A stretch of 6,986 nt of DNA from an uncultured Clostridia bacterium (GCA_937915775.1 CALGGQ010000283.1:1-6986); one strand, 5' to 3'; shown: positions 1 to 6,742, counted from the stretch's first letter. Numbers and translations: made by a program. Notes: a model not told the origin generated them from the sequence alone.

Positions 1-42
1 GGCTAGTGGCTAGTGGTTAGTGGTTAGTGATTAGTGGTCAGC
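1..42. repeat. Degenerate heptanucleotide tandem repeat (GGYTAGT)n
   Basis: Six consecutive 7-base units can be read from base 1: GGCTAGT, GGCTAGT, GGTTAGT, GGTTAGT, GATTAGT and a decayed GGTCAGC. The variation is almost all C/T or A/G transitions at positions 2 and 3 of the unit. The array begins at the window edge, so its full length is unknown. It lies just beyond the 3' end of the minus-strand lipoprotein gene and is not in any gene I can support. It resembles the short tandemly repeated heptamers scattered in intergenic regions of some bacterial genomes. No function can be assigned. Confidence 0.8.
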
Positions 43-43
43 A

Positions 44-62
44 GGGTAAGCAATGCTTGCCC
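44..62. terminator. Small hairpin 3' of the lipoprotein gene, possible weak terminator
   Basis: GGGTAAGC (44-51) and GCTTGCCC (55-62) form an 8-bp stem with a 3-base loop. On plus-strand RNA the one imperfect position is a U-G wobble, and the stem is followed by a T-rich run (63-74). On minus-strand RNA the same position is a C/A mismatch and no U-tract follows, because the DNA runs into the heptamer array. It may therefore stop transcription entering from the left better than it ends the lipoprotein transcript. Terminator function is tentative. Confidence 0.35.
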
Positions 63-68
63 TCTTTA

Positions 69-752
69 TTATTTGACTGCATCACCGCCGAGAACGGAGC
101 CGTCCTGTGCGTTGATATAAATCAGATGGGCGTATTCGTCGTCAAAGGTAACGGTGTAGGCAAGATAGATATCCTTGCCGCCCAAATCCGGCATATAGTA
201 GGCAAGCTGACAATCCTTGACGTTGCCGTATTTGCCGTACTGCTGCTTAGCTGCTGCGCGTGCTTCATCCTCCGTGATGACCGGCTCGAGAAAGGCAGGG
301 TGGTCAAAGCGCTTGAATGTGAAAACCTCACCGCTCTCGTTATCCACCGTCACGTTCAGCGCGTCGTAAATATTGAGGACGCCGTTTTTGTCTACCTTTT
401 CATAATAGTAAACCGTGCAGCCGTTGAAATCCTTATCCACGGTTTCGCGGTACGTGTCGTCAATGCCGTACTGTGCTTTCAGTCCCTCCACCGTTGTGCC
501 GTGACCGGTGACGTGCTGCTCCGATTCCGGCTCCGTTTGCCGTTCTGTTTCCGGTTCGGGCTCTGTTTGCCGCTCTGTTTCAGATTCAGGCTCTGTTTCG
601 ACTTTTGTTTCCGGTTCCGTTTCCGGCTCCGGTTCCGTCTGGTGTGTCTGCGGCTGTGTCTGCGGCGCTGTTTCCGCCATAGCCGCCTTGGCGCAGGCTG
701 TTATCGTTGTACCGAGTGCCGCAACCAACAATAAAGCGAATATTCTTTTCAT
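69..752 (-). CDS. Putative lipoprotein with Glu/Thr/Pro-rich repeat linker and PepSY-like C-terminal domain
   Basis: The protein has 227 residues. Its N-terminus is a lipoprotein signal: Lys-Arg at 2-3, a hydrophobic core at 4-16, and the lipobox I17-T18-A19-C20. It should be cleaved before Cys20 and anchored on the outer face of the membrane. Residues about 28-80 are a low-complexity linker of TEPE/TERQ-type repeats, probably a flexible and highly acidic spacer through the cell wall. The rest is globular. Residues 157-227 (ITEDEARAAAKQ, then a YTVTFDD strand, then YINAQDGSVLGG) follow the helix-strand-strand pattern and D-x-G-x-V-L ending of PepSY-like domains. Residues 134-148 (VTVDNESGEVFTFKR) look like the end of an earlier related unit. 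PepSY domains are found in protease propeptides and cell-surface proteins, but the target here is unknown. The start is fixed by an AAAGGAGGT site 6 bases upstream. It is transcribed away from the neighbouring transporter, so a functional link is not implied. Confidence 0.85.
   Translation of the reverse strand: MKRIFALLLVAALGTTITACAKAAMAETAPQTQPQTHQTEPEPETEPETKVETEPESETERQTEPEPETERQTEPESEQHVTGHGTTVEGLKAQYGIDDTYRETVDKDFNGCTVYYYEKVDKNGVLNIYDALNVTVDNESGEVFTFKRFDHPAFLEPVITEDEARAAAKQQYGKYGNVKDCQLAYYMPDLGGKDIYLAYTVTFDDEYAHLIYINAQDGSVLGGDAVK
528..673 (-). repeat. Repetitive DNA encoding the Glu/Thr/Pro-rich linker
   Basis: Within the lipoprotein gene, short imperfect units recur, for example (read on the plus strand) CGTTTGCCGTTCTGTTTCCGG, TCTGTTTGCCGCTCTGTTTC and GTTTCCGGTTCCG. 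They encode repeated TEPE, TEPESE and TERQ blocks at about residues 27-75. The units match more closely in protein than in DNA. Such tracts can gain or lose units by slippage, so linker length may differ between strains. Confidence 0.65.
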
Positions 753-758
753 TGCAAT

Positions 759-767
759 ACCTCCTTT
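759..767 (-). promoter_or_regulatory. Strong ribosome binding site of the lipoprotein gene
   Basis: Minus-strand AAAGGAGGT is a near-perfect Shine-Dalgarno sequence 6 bases before the ATG at 752-750. It fixes the start that gives the full lipoprotein signal peptide. Confidence 0.85.
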
Positions 768-787
768 GCTTTCGCTTTCACTCTTTC

Positions 788-816
788 AGTATCCAAAAAT
801 GACCAAAGTGTTGCAG
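788..816 (-). promoter_or_regulatory. Weak candidate promoter for the lipoprotein gene
   Basis: On the minus strand, CTGCAA (816-811) and GATACT (793-788) are separated by 17 bases, giving a -35/-10 pair about 35 bases upstream of the start codon. The match to the vegetative consensus is poor (about 3/6 and 4/6). It is listed because it is the best-placed pair I could find. Confidence 0.22.
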
Positions 817-852
817 GCAGCGGTGAAGGGCAAATATCTTTCCAATTTCCTA

Positions 853-880
853 TTGCATTAAAATATTTTTTAATTATAAT
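853..880 (+). promoter_or_regulatory. Candidate vegetative promoter for the transporter-fucosidase pair
   Basis: TTGCAT (853-858) and a perfect TATAAT (875-880) are separated by 16 bases in strongly A/T-rich DNA. Transcription would start near 887, leaving only about 14 bases before the ATG, with the Shine-Dalgarno sequence at the very 5' end. A less consensus alternative is TTGCAG (811-816) with TATCTT (835-840) and an 18-base spacer, which would give a leader of normal length. A 7-bp inverted repeat, ATTAAAA/TTTTAAT (857-874), lies between -35 and -10 of the first candidate and could be an operator or only A/T-rich chance. I see no catabolite-repression (cre) box I would defend. Confidence 0.45.
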
Positions 881-887
881 AAAAAGT

Positions 888-892
888 GGAGG
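888..892 (+). promoter_or_regulatory. Ribosome binding site deciding the transporter start
   Basis: GGAGG lies 8 bases before ATG 901. It overlaps the in-frame GTG at 886, which therefore cannot be the start, and rules out the five-residue longer reading. Confidence 0.85.
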
Positions 893-900
893 TTTTTAAA

Positions 901-2367
901 ATGAAAAGCGCACTGACTAAGAAAAAGAAATTCGGCTATGCGTTCGGTATCTTTACCGAGTCGCTGGTCTATAATATGTTCTATACGTACTACCTGACGT
1001 TTTTGATTGAGATTGTCGGCATTCAGCCGAAATTCAGTTCTATTATTATTTTTATCTCTATCGCGTGGGATGCGGTAACCGACCCGATTATCGGCAATTA
1101 TACCGACCTGCCGGGCGTGGACAAGCGCAAGGTGATGAAAATATCTATCCTGCCGCTCGCTGTCGTCTTTATCGTGGCGTGGACGAGCATCGGCGCGGGC
1201 TTCACCTCGCAGACGGCGAAAATTCTGCTGTATACCGTCATCTCGATGTGTATCTGGATTTTCTACACGATGTATTCCATCCCGTACTATGCCGTTGTGG
1301 CGGAGCTGACGGAGGACTATGACGAAAGAACGTCTATTCGTTCGCTCTCCTCGCTGCTCAACGCGCTCTGCGTCGGGCTCGGCAATATTCTGCCGGCGCT
1401 GGTGCCGACGGTTGCCGTTTTGCTCGGCAAAAAGTACCAGAGCAATTCCTACGCCGTGATTGCGGCCATCATCAGCATACTCGCGGTTGTGCTCGGCTAT
1501 ATCTGCTGCGCCTCGCTGAAGGGCGTCTATGAGCCGAAGCAACCCAAGGAGGGCGAGCCGAAGCCGAAATTTGAAATCAAATCCGTTTTTGCCGCCTTCG
1601 GCGATATCTTAAAACTGAAGCCGACGAAATGGTTTTTGCTGTTCGTGTTCTTCTATCTGGCAATGAGCTCGATGATTCAGTCGAACCTGACCTATATGGT
1701 GATTGACTGCATCGGTATGGAATACGACACGGGAATCGTCTTTATGATTCTGACGTTGATTGTCACGATGGCGGTCACGGTGCCGATCGTTGAAAAGGTG
1801 GCGCAGAAGAAAGACCGGCGCTTTGCGACGATTCTGTTCTTATCTATCGTGCTGGTGCTCGAGGTTGTTATCAAGCTCGTCGGGCTGGACGCCGAAATCG
1901 GCGGCTTTAAGGTAATGGCCATCATCAGCCCTGCCGTGCTCGGTATCGGCAACGGCACATTCTGGACGCTGTTCTATTCCATGGGCTACGATTTGGTAGA
2001 GCTCGATGAATTCAAGACAGGCGAACGCCGCGAAAGCACGATTACCGCGCTGCCGCAGCTGGTGCAGAAATTCGGTTCCGCCTTTGGCATTCTGATGGCA
2101 GGGCAGCTGCTTTCCGTTTACGGCTACGACGCTTCGAAGGATGTGGCGGGCAACGAATCGCTCTTTACCAAGGTGACCGACGCTTCCGTCATTAACGGTA
2201 TGGAAAACATTTCTACGATTATTCCGGCGGCGCTGCTGGGCATTTCCGTGCTCTGCTGTATCATCTACCCGATGACAAGAAAGCGCTATGAGGCGCTGAC
2301 CGAGCAGCTTGAGAAAAAGCGAAACGGCGATGCATATACCACAGAGGGATTTGAAAAACTACTGTAA
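901..2367 (+). CDS. GPH-family (MelB-like) MFS sugar:cation symporter
   Basis: The 488-residue integral membrane protein has about twelve hydrophobic segments in two halves, joined by a charged central loop at about residues 207-240. The family is shown by WDAVTDPIIGNYTD at 56-69. D57 and D61 have the spacing of the cation-binding aspartates D55 and D59 of E. coli MelB, but T60 stands where MelB has Asn58. Further family marks are the P-Y-Y-A and T-x-D-Y-D-E-R-T region at 128-144 and a C-half counterpart at 363-379 (YDLVELDEFKTGERRES). Such proteins import glycosides, pentosides or hexuronides with Na+ or H+. The fucosidase gene starts 24 bases downstream, so I infer that the cargo is a fucosylated oligosaccharide or fucoside. 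The sequence alone does not fix the substrate. Length is normal for the family (450-500). No transcriptional regulator is encoded next to it. Confidence 0.93.
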   Translation: MKSALTKKKKFGYAFGIFTESLVYNMFYTYYLTFLIEIVGIQPKFSSIIIFISIAWDAVTDPIIGNYTDLPGVDKRKVMKISILPLAVVFIVAWTSIGAGFTSQTAKILLYTVISMCIWIFYTMYSIPYYAVVAELTEDYDERTSIRSLSSLLNALCVGLGNILPALVPTVAVLLGKKYQSNSYAVIAAIISILAVVLGYICCASLKGVYEPKQPKEGEPKPKFEIKSVFAAFGDILKLKPTKWFLLFVFFYLAMSSMIQSNLTYMVIDCIGMEYDTGIVFMILTLIVTMAVTVPIVEKVAQKKDRRFATILFLSIVLVLEVVIKLVGLDAEIGGFKVMAIISPAVLGIGNGTFWTLFYSMGYDLVELDEFKTGERRESTITALPQLVQKFGSAFGILMAGQLLSVYGYDASKDVAGNESLFTKVTDASVINGMENISTIIPAALLGISVLCCIIYPMTRKRYEALTEQLEKKRNGDAYTTEGFEKLL

Positions 2368-2380
2368 TTAACTGTTTATC

Positions 2381-2386
2381 AGGTGA
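2381..2386 (+). promoter_or_regulatory. Ribosome binding site deciding the fucosidase start
   Basis: AGGTGA lies 5 bases before ATG 2392. The in-frame GTG at 2383 sits inside this site and would have no site of its own, so the ATG is preferred. Confidence 0.75.
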
Positions 2387-2391
2387 ATGTG

Positions 2392-3768
2392 ATGAAACTG
2401 AAGCTGGATGAAAACTGGACAACCACCAACAACAAGCAGCCGCTGAATGATGCAGAGGTGGAACGCTTTAACGCGGTGCTGCCGAGTGCGGCGCAGGTGA
2501 AGCACGCCAAAAAGCCGTTTTACTGCTTCGTGCATTTTGGTATGAATACCGCCACCGGCAGGGAGTGGGGCAACGGTACCGAAAAGCCGATGGATTTTAA
2601 CATCGAGCGTATTAAGCCGGCGCAGTGGGTCAAGGTCATTAAAGCCTCCGGCGCGACGGGCTTGATTCTCACCTGCAAGCATCACGACGGCTTCTGCCTG
2701 TGGAACACGGGAACGACGGATTTTAACATCATGCATACGCTGTATGCCGATGATTTGGTGAAGCAGGTATCCGATGAATGCAAGGCGCAGGGGCTGGATT
2801 TCGGCATCTATCTCTCCCCGTGGGATATGCACGAGGAGACGTATGCCACCCCGACGTATAACGACGTATTCTGCCGTCAGCTCACAGAACTGCTGACCAA
2901 TTACGGCGATATCTTTGAAGTCTGGTTTGACGGTGCCAAGGGCGCGGAAGCCAAGGCGTTTGAATATGACTGGGAGCGGTATTATAAGCTGATACGCACC
3001 ATTCAGCCCGAGGCAAATATTGCGATTTGCGGGCCGGATATCCGCTGGGTCGGCAACGAGGGCGGCAAAACGCGCAGCAGCGAATACTGCGTGGTACCGG
3101 AATATCTGACTAAGGCGGAAACGATTCAGAAGCATTCCCAGCAGACGCTGGACGGCGCAGCGGCGCTGCAGAAAATCTCCTCCAAGGACGAGGATTTAGG
3201 CTCCCGCGAGGTGATAAGCAAAAACGCAAGCCTCGTCTGGTATCCCGCAGAGGTGGATGTTTCCATCCGTAAGGGCTGGTTTTATCCGGGCGGCGGCAAG
3301 GTCAAAAGCGCCAAAAAGTTGTTTGATATTTACCTGCGTTCGGTCGGCGGCAACGCCTTTTTCCTGCTGAACGTTCCGCCCACACCGAAGGGTGTTATCT
3401 GCCGTAAGGACGCACGACGACTGAAAAAGCTCGGGGATAAAATCCGTGCTGTCACGGCAAATCCCGTGCTGGAGCAGCGTTTCGGCGAGCTGAGGGATAC
3501 CGACGGCTATATCGAATTTAAGTTCGATTCGGCTAAGCAGCTGCGCTACTGCGTGTTTAACGAGGACATCACGCACGGACAGCGGATTGAAAAATTTGAA
3601 CTGTTTCTGCTCAAGCCAAATGGCAAATATAAACGCGTTTACAACGGAACGACGGTCGGCATGAAAAAGATTATTCCGTTAAAGGGCAGCGCCATCGGCG
3701 CTATGCTGCTGATACGTCAGTCCAGAAGCACGCCGTTTATTGAAAAAATCGGCTTTTATGAGGCATAA
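2392..3768 (+). CDS. Cytoplasmic GH29 alpha-L-fucosidase
   Basis: The 458-residue enzyme should hydrolyse terminal alpha-L-fucose from oligosaccharides with retention. The N-terminal barrel carries GH29 marks in order: HFGMNT (48-53), REWG (57-60), TCKHHDGFCLW (94-104), FGIYLSPWD (137-145), and EVWFDGA (176-182) with D180 as the likely nucleophile. It continues with RWVGNE (218-223) and PAEVDVSIRKGWFY (285-298). E223 is my preferred acid/base: its 43-residue spacing from D180 resembles that recalled for the Bifidobacterium enzyme AfcB. E287 is the alternative. The REWG/RWVGNE pattern points to the GH29-B group, which favours alpha-1,3/1,4-linked fucose on branched glycans. Residues about 345-458 form a C-terminal beta-sandwich-like domain. 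There is no signal peptide or anchor, so it acts on imported substrate, consistent with the symporter 24 bases upstream in the same operon. Family is sure; linkage preference is inferred. Confidence 0.93.
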   Translation: MKLKLDENWTTTNNKQPLNDAEVERFNAVLPSAAQVKHAKKPFYCFVHFGMNTATGREWGNGTEKPMDFNIERIKPAQWVKVIKASGATGLILTCKHHDGFCLWNTGTTDFNIMHTLYADDLVKQVSDECKAQGLDFGIYLSPWDMHEETYATPTYNDVFCRQLTELLTNYGDIFEVWFDGAKGAEAKAFEYDWERYYKLIRTIQPEANIAICGPDIRWVGNEGGKTRSSEYCVVPEYLTKAETIQKHSQQTLDGAAALQKISSKDEDLGSREVISKNASLVWYPAEVDVSIRKGWFYPGGGKVKSAKKLFDIYLRSVGGNAFFLLNVPPTPKGVICRKDARRLKKLGDKIRAVTANPVLEQRFGELRDTDGYIEFKFDSAKQLRYCVFNEDITHGQRIEKFELFLLKPNGKYKRVYNGTTVGMKKIIPLKGSAIGAMLLIRQSRSTPFIEKIGFYEA

Positions 3769-3774
3769 AACCAC

Positions 3775-3804
3775 TTGATTTATATCCTGTATCAATGGTA
3801 TAGT
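3775..3804 (+). promoter_or_regulatory. Extended -10 promoter of the trkAH operon
   Basis: TTGATT (3775-3780), an 18-base spacer and TATAGT (3799-3804) form a vegetative-type promoter. It has the extended -10 element TGG directly before the -10 hexamer (3796-3798). Transcription would start near 3811, leaving a leader of about 30 bases, too short for a known c-di-AMP riboswitch. TTGAT (3775-3779) is repeated inverted as ATCAA (3791-3795), overlapping the -35, which may be chance. No terminator separates it from the fucosidase stop six bases upstream, so read-through from the sugar operon is possible. Confidence 0.65.
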
Positions 3805-3826
3805 ATTATTAGACGAAAAAGGTGTT

Positions 3827-3835
3827 AAGAGAGGA
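3827..3835 (+). promoter_or_regulatory. Ribosome binding site of trkA
   Basis: AAGAGAGGA ends 6 bases before ATG 3842. The in-frame TTG at 3836 directly abuts the site, too close to serve as the start. Confidence 0.7.
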
Positions 3836-3841
3836 TTGACT

Positions 3842-5230
3842 ATGCTCCCGAAAAAGAAACCGAAAGGACTGAATATCATCATTGTAGGCTGCGGCAGAGT
3901 TGGCTCGACGCTGGTGGAGCAGCTTTCTGCCGAAGGGCACGATATTACAATTATTGATAAGAATGCCGCCAAGGTGGCGGAACTGACGGATTTGTACGAC
4001 ATTATGGGCATCGTCGGCAACGGCGCTTCCTTCGGCGTACAGATTGAAGCCGGCATCAAGGAAGCCAATCTGATTATCGCAGTGACGGAAAGCGACGAGC
4101 TGAATCTTCTGTGCTGCACGGTGGCAAGGCGTGTGGGTGACTGCGCTGCCATCGCCCGTGTACGTGACCCCGATTACAGCATTGAAATCGGTTATCTGCG
4201 CGAAAAGCTCGGGCTTGCCATGATTATCAATCCGGAGCTGGAGGCTTCGCGTGAGATGTCGCGCATTCTCTGCCTGCCCTCCGCGCTGGAGGTGGACGCT
4301 TTTGCCCACGGTCAGGCGGAGATGGTCAAATTCAAGGTGCGCCGCGGCAGTATGCTTGACGGTATCAGCATTGCCGAAATCGGCGCCAAGACGGAAAATA
4401 TCCTTGTCTGCGCCGTGGAGCGCAAGGGCGAAATCTTTATCCCGTCCGGCAACTTTGTCATTCAGGCGGAGGACGTGATGTCCTTTGTGGCACCGCGTAA
4501 AACGGCGCGTGCCTTTTTCCGCAAAATCGGCAATTCCACCACGCAGGTGAAAAATACGCTGATGGTCGGCGGCGGCAACTCTGCTTATTATCTTGCCAAG
4601 CAGCTGCTGCATATGGGCATTGACGTGAAAATTATTGAGAAAAATCACGCCCGTTGCGAGCGTCTTAGTGAACTGCTGCCGAAGGCTGTTGTCATCAACG
4701 GCGACGGCACGGACGAGGAGCTGCTGCGCGAGGAGGGCATTGAAAATGTGGAATCCTTTGTGCCGCTGACCGGCTCGGATGAGGAGAATATCCTGCTCAC
4801 GCTTTATGCGCAGCAGGCGTCCAAGATCAACGCCAAGGTCATTACAAAGGTGAACCGCATTACGTTTAACTCTGTTATCGAAAACCTTGACCTCGGCTCG
4901 GTTGTCTATCCGCGCTACATCACAGCCGAGGCGATTATCGCCTATGTCCGTGCCAAAACGGCGTCGCGCTCGAGCAATATCGAAACGCTCTCCTATATGT
5001 TTGACCACCGCGTTGAGGCGATCGAATTCAGAGTGGATGCGGAATATAAGCACCTGACGAATATCCCGCTGATGAGCCTGAATTTAAAGAAAAACCTGCT
5101 GATTTCCTTTATCAACCGCCACGGAAAGATTATTATCCCCTCCGGTCAGGACAGCATCAAACCGGGCGACACCGTGATGATTGTTACCACGCACACTGGC
5201 TTCTCGGAAATCGGAGATATATTAGACTAA
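3842..5230 (+). CDS. trkA: Trk potassium uptake system, peripheral regulatory subunit TrkA
   Basis: The 462-residue soluble protein has two tandem RCK units, as in classical TrkA (about 458 residues) and unlike the single-unit KtrA. The first Rossmann fold begins IIIVGCGRVGSTL (12-24), with GxGxxG and an acidic residue at D39 for nucleotide ribose. It is followed by an RCK_C region at about 145-220. The second begins MVGGGNSAYYLA (241-252), with E266 at the matching position and VINGDGTDEELL at 284-295; its RCK_C half is at about 380-462 (IIPSGQDSIKPGD near 430-443). TrkA binds NAD(H) and ATP/ADP and gates the TrkH pore from the cytoplasmic face. The glycine pattern of the second site (G-G-G-N-S) departs from the usual G-x-G-x-x-G, so its nucleotide binding may differ. 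In Firmicutes, RCK_C domains of K+ uptake proteins are known c-di-AMP sensors; whether this one is cannot be told here. trkH follows after 18 bases. Confidence 0.95.
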   Translation: MLPKKKPKGLNIIIVGCGRVGSTLVEQLSAEGHDITIIDKNAAKVAELTDLYDIMGIVGNGASFGVQIEAGIKEANLIIAVTESDELNLLCCTVARRVGDCAAIARVRDPDYSIEIGYLREKLGLAMIINPELEASREMSRILCLPSALEVDAFAHGQAEMVKFKVRRGSMLDGISIAEIGAKTENILVCAVERKGEIFIPSGNFVIQAEDVMSFVAPRKTARAFFRKIGNSTTQVKNTLMVGGGNSAYYLAKQLLHMGIDVKIIEKNHARCERLSELLPKAVVINGDGTDEELLREEGIENVESFVPLTGSDEENILLTLYAQQASKINAKVITKVNRITFNSVIENLDLGSVVYPRYITAEAIIAYVRAKTASRSSNIETLSYMFDHRVEAIEFRVDAEYKHLTNIPLMSLNLKKNLLISFINRHGKIIIPSGQDSIKPGDTVMIVTTHTGFSEIGDILD

Positions 5231-5248
5231 ACTTTTTCGGAACTGTTT

Positions 5249-6730
5249 ATGAATCTGTCAATTATCAGAAGAATAATAGGATATGTTTTATTGCTTGAGG
5301 CAGGGCTGCTGCTTTTGCCTTGGGTTGTTTCGCTTTACTATCGTGAGGAGCAGGGAACGGCGTACATCATCGTGTCCGCCGTCTGCCTCGTCTGCGGCGG
5401 GCTGCTCTCGATTCGGAAGCCGCGCAACACGGTATTTTATCTGAAGGAGGGCTGCGTGGCAACGGCGCTGTCATGGATAGCGCTGTCGCTCTTCGGCTGT
5501 ATTCCGTTTATGATTACGGGCGAAATTCCGTCGTTTCTGGATGCACTGTTTGAAACGGTGTCCGGCTTCAGCACGACGGGCGCCAGCATTCTTGACGATG
5601 TGGAGGCAATGTCGCACTGTTCACTGTTCTGGCGCTCGTTCACGCACTGGATCGGCGGTATGGGCGTGCTTTTGTTCATCATGGCGGTAGTGCCGCTTTC
5701 CGGCGGCTCAAACATCAACCTGCTGCGCGCGGAAAGCCCCGGTCCCTCGGTCAGCAAGCTGGCGCCGAAGATGAAGGAAACGGCGCGTTTTCTGTACATC
5801 TTCTACTTTGCCATGACGATTGCGATGATTCTGTTCTTAGTGGCGGGCAGGGTGCCGTTTTTTGACGCGGTTACCACGGCGTTCGGTACGGCAGGCACCG
5901 GCGGTTTCAGCATTAAGCGCGACTCGATTGCAAGCTATTCCTCCTACGCCAAGTGGGTAATTATCATCTTTATGACGCTGTTCGGCGTGAACTTTAACGC
6001 GTATTTCTTCGCCGTGCACCGTCAGTTTAAAAAGGCGTTTTCCATCGAGGAGGTCAGATGGTATTTTGCCACCATTCTCGTGGCGTTCGGCTTGATTTTC
6101 TACGACCTCAAAACAATGCACGACAGCACGTTCAAGGCAATTACGGACTCCGCTTTTCAGGTGTCTGCCGTGATTACGACTACCGGCTTTACAACGGATA
6201 ACTTTGACGCCTGGCCTGAGCTGGCAAAAACGGTTATTCTCGGCTTAATGTTTATCGGCGCCTGTGCCGGCAGCACCGGCGGCGGTATGAAAATTTCGCG
6301 CTTTATGGTCGTGTTCAAAAACCTGCTGCGAGAAATTCATTATTACATTCACCCGAAAAGCGTCAGAAAGGTGAAGATTGACGGCAAGCCGATTTCCCAG
6401 GAAATCATCCGCACGACGAATATTTACTTCATCACGATTATCTTCATTTTCTGCTTCTCGCTGCTGCTGCTCTCGTTGGAGGGCAACGACTTTTCCACCA
6501 ATTTCTCCGCTGTGCTGACCACACTCAACAACGTCGGTCCCGGCTTTAGCAAGGTCGGTCCCACGGGTAACTTTGCGTTCTTTACGCCGCTTTCAAAGAT
6601 TGTGCTGATTGTGGATATGCTGGCAGGCAGACTGGAGCTGTACCCGATTTTAATCCTGCTGAATCCGACGATCTGGAAGGATACGCTTACTCAGACCGGC
6701 AACGGCATCAAGCGCAGAATGAGCAAATAA
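5249..6730 (+). CDS. trkH: Trk potassium uptake system, membrane pore subunit TrkH
   Basis: The 493-residue membrane protein (E. coli TrkH has 483) belongs to the SKT superfamily, made of four membrane-pore-membrane units that fold into one K+ pore. All four filter loops can be read: VSGFSTTGAS (104-113), FGTAGTGGFS (212-221), SAVITTTGFTT (306-316) and LTTLNNVGPGFS (423-434). The key glycines are G111, G218, G313 and G430. FTHWIGGMGVLLF (131-143) and AGSTGGGMKISRF (340-352) are TrkH hallmarks; the latter lies in the intramembrane gating loop region of the third unit. The C-terminus has the typical GRLELYP (460-466). It works with TrkA for K+ uptake. The ribosome binding site is weak (CGGAA, 5238-5242, 6 bases before the ATG), and translation may be coupled to trkA, whose stop is 18 bases upstream. 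Nothing looks truncated or mutated. Confidence 0.95.
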   Translation: MNLSIIRRIIGYVLLLEAGLLLLPWVVSLYYREEQGTAYIIVSAVCLVCGGLLSIRKPRNTVFYLKEGCVATALSWIALSLFGCIPFMITGEIPSFLDALFETVSGFSTTGASILDDVEAMSHCSLFWRSFTHWIGGMGVLLFIMAVVPLSGGSNINLLRAESPGPSVSKLAPKMKETARFLYIFYFAMTIAMILFLVAGRVPFFDAVTTAFGTAGTGGFSIKRDSIASYSSYAKWVIIIFMTLFGVNFNAYFFAVHRQFKKAFSIEEVRWYFATILVAFGLIFYDLKTMHDSTFKAITDSAFQVSAVITTTGFTTDNFDAWPELAKTVILGLMFIGACAGSTGGGMKISRFMVVFKNLLREIHYYIHPKSVRKVKIDGKPISQEIIRTTNIYFITIIFIFCFSLLLLSLEGNDFSTNFSAVLTTLNNVGPGFSKVGPTGNFAFFTPLSKIVLIVDMLAGRLELYPILILLNPTIWKDTLTQTGNGIKRRMSK

Positions 6731-6742
6731 ACGGTTATCAAA

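Noticed and set aside
1..42. CRISPR array or attachment site
   Set aside because: The units are 7 bases long with no spacers, and there is no integrase, tRNA or cas gene nearby.
27..734. Long plus-strand open frame rich in Arg, Phe, Leu and Cys opposite the lipoprotein gene
   Set aside because: It is the antisense of the Glu/Thr/Pro repeat and has no ribosome binding site. The minus-strand reading has a lipobox, a strong ribosome binding site and a recognisable domain. A second plus-strand frame (508-861) is open for the same reason.
886..900. GTG at 886 as the transporter start
   Set aside because: It overlaps the GGAGG site that serves ATG 901 and has no site of its own.
2370..2379. Identical decamer AACTGTTTAT just after the transporter stop and again at 5241-5250 before trkH
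   Set aside because: Many chance 10-base matches are expected within 7 kb, the surrounding bases differ, and its position relative to the start codon is not the same (it overlaps the trkH ATG but lies 12 bases before the fucosidase ATG).
2368..3135. 255-codon minus-strand frame opposite the fucosidase
   Set aside because: It is the shadow of a clear GH29 gene, without a ribosome binding site or coherent domain. The same applies to minus-strand frames at 874-1542, 3196-3576, 3679-4152, 5437-5799 and 5837-6121.
3805..3841. c-di-AMP (ydaO-type) riboswitch upstream of trkA
   Set aside because: Such riboswitches control K+ transporters in Firmicutes, but only about 30 bases lie between the promoter and trkA, far too few for that fold.
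3809..5053. 414-codon minus-strand open frame opposite trkA
   Set aside because: trkA is unmistakable by motif. The antisense frame is open because of the strong G/C bias at third codon positions, and its translation is His/Arg/Asn-rich with no family resemblance.
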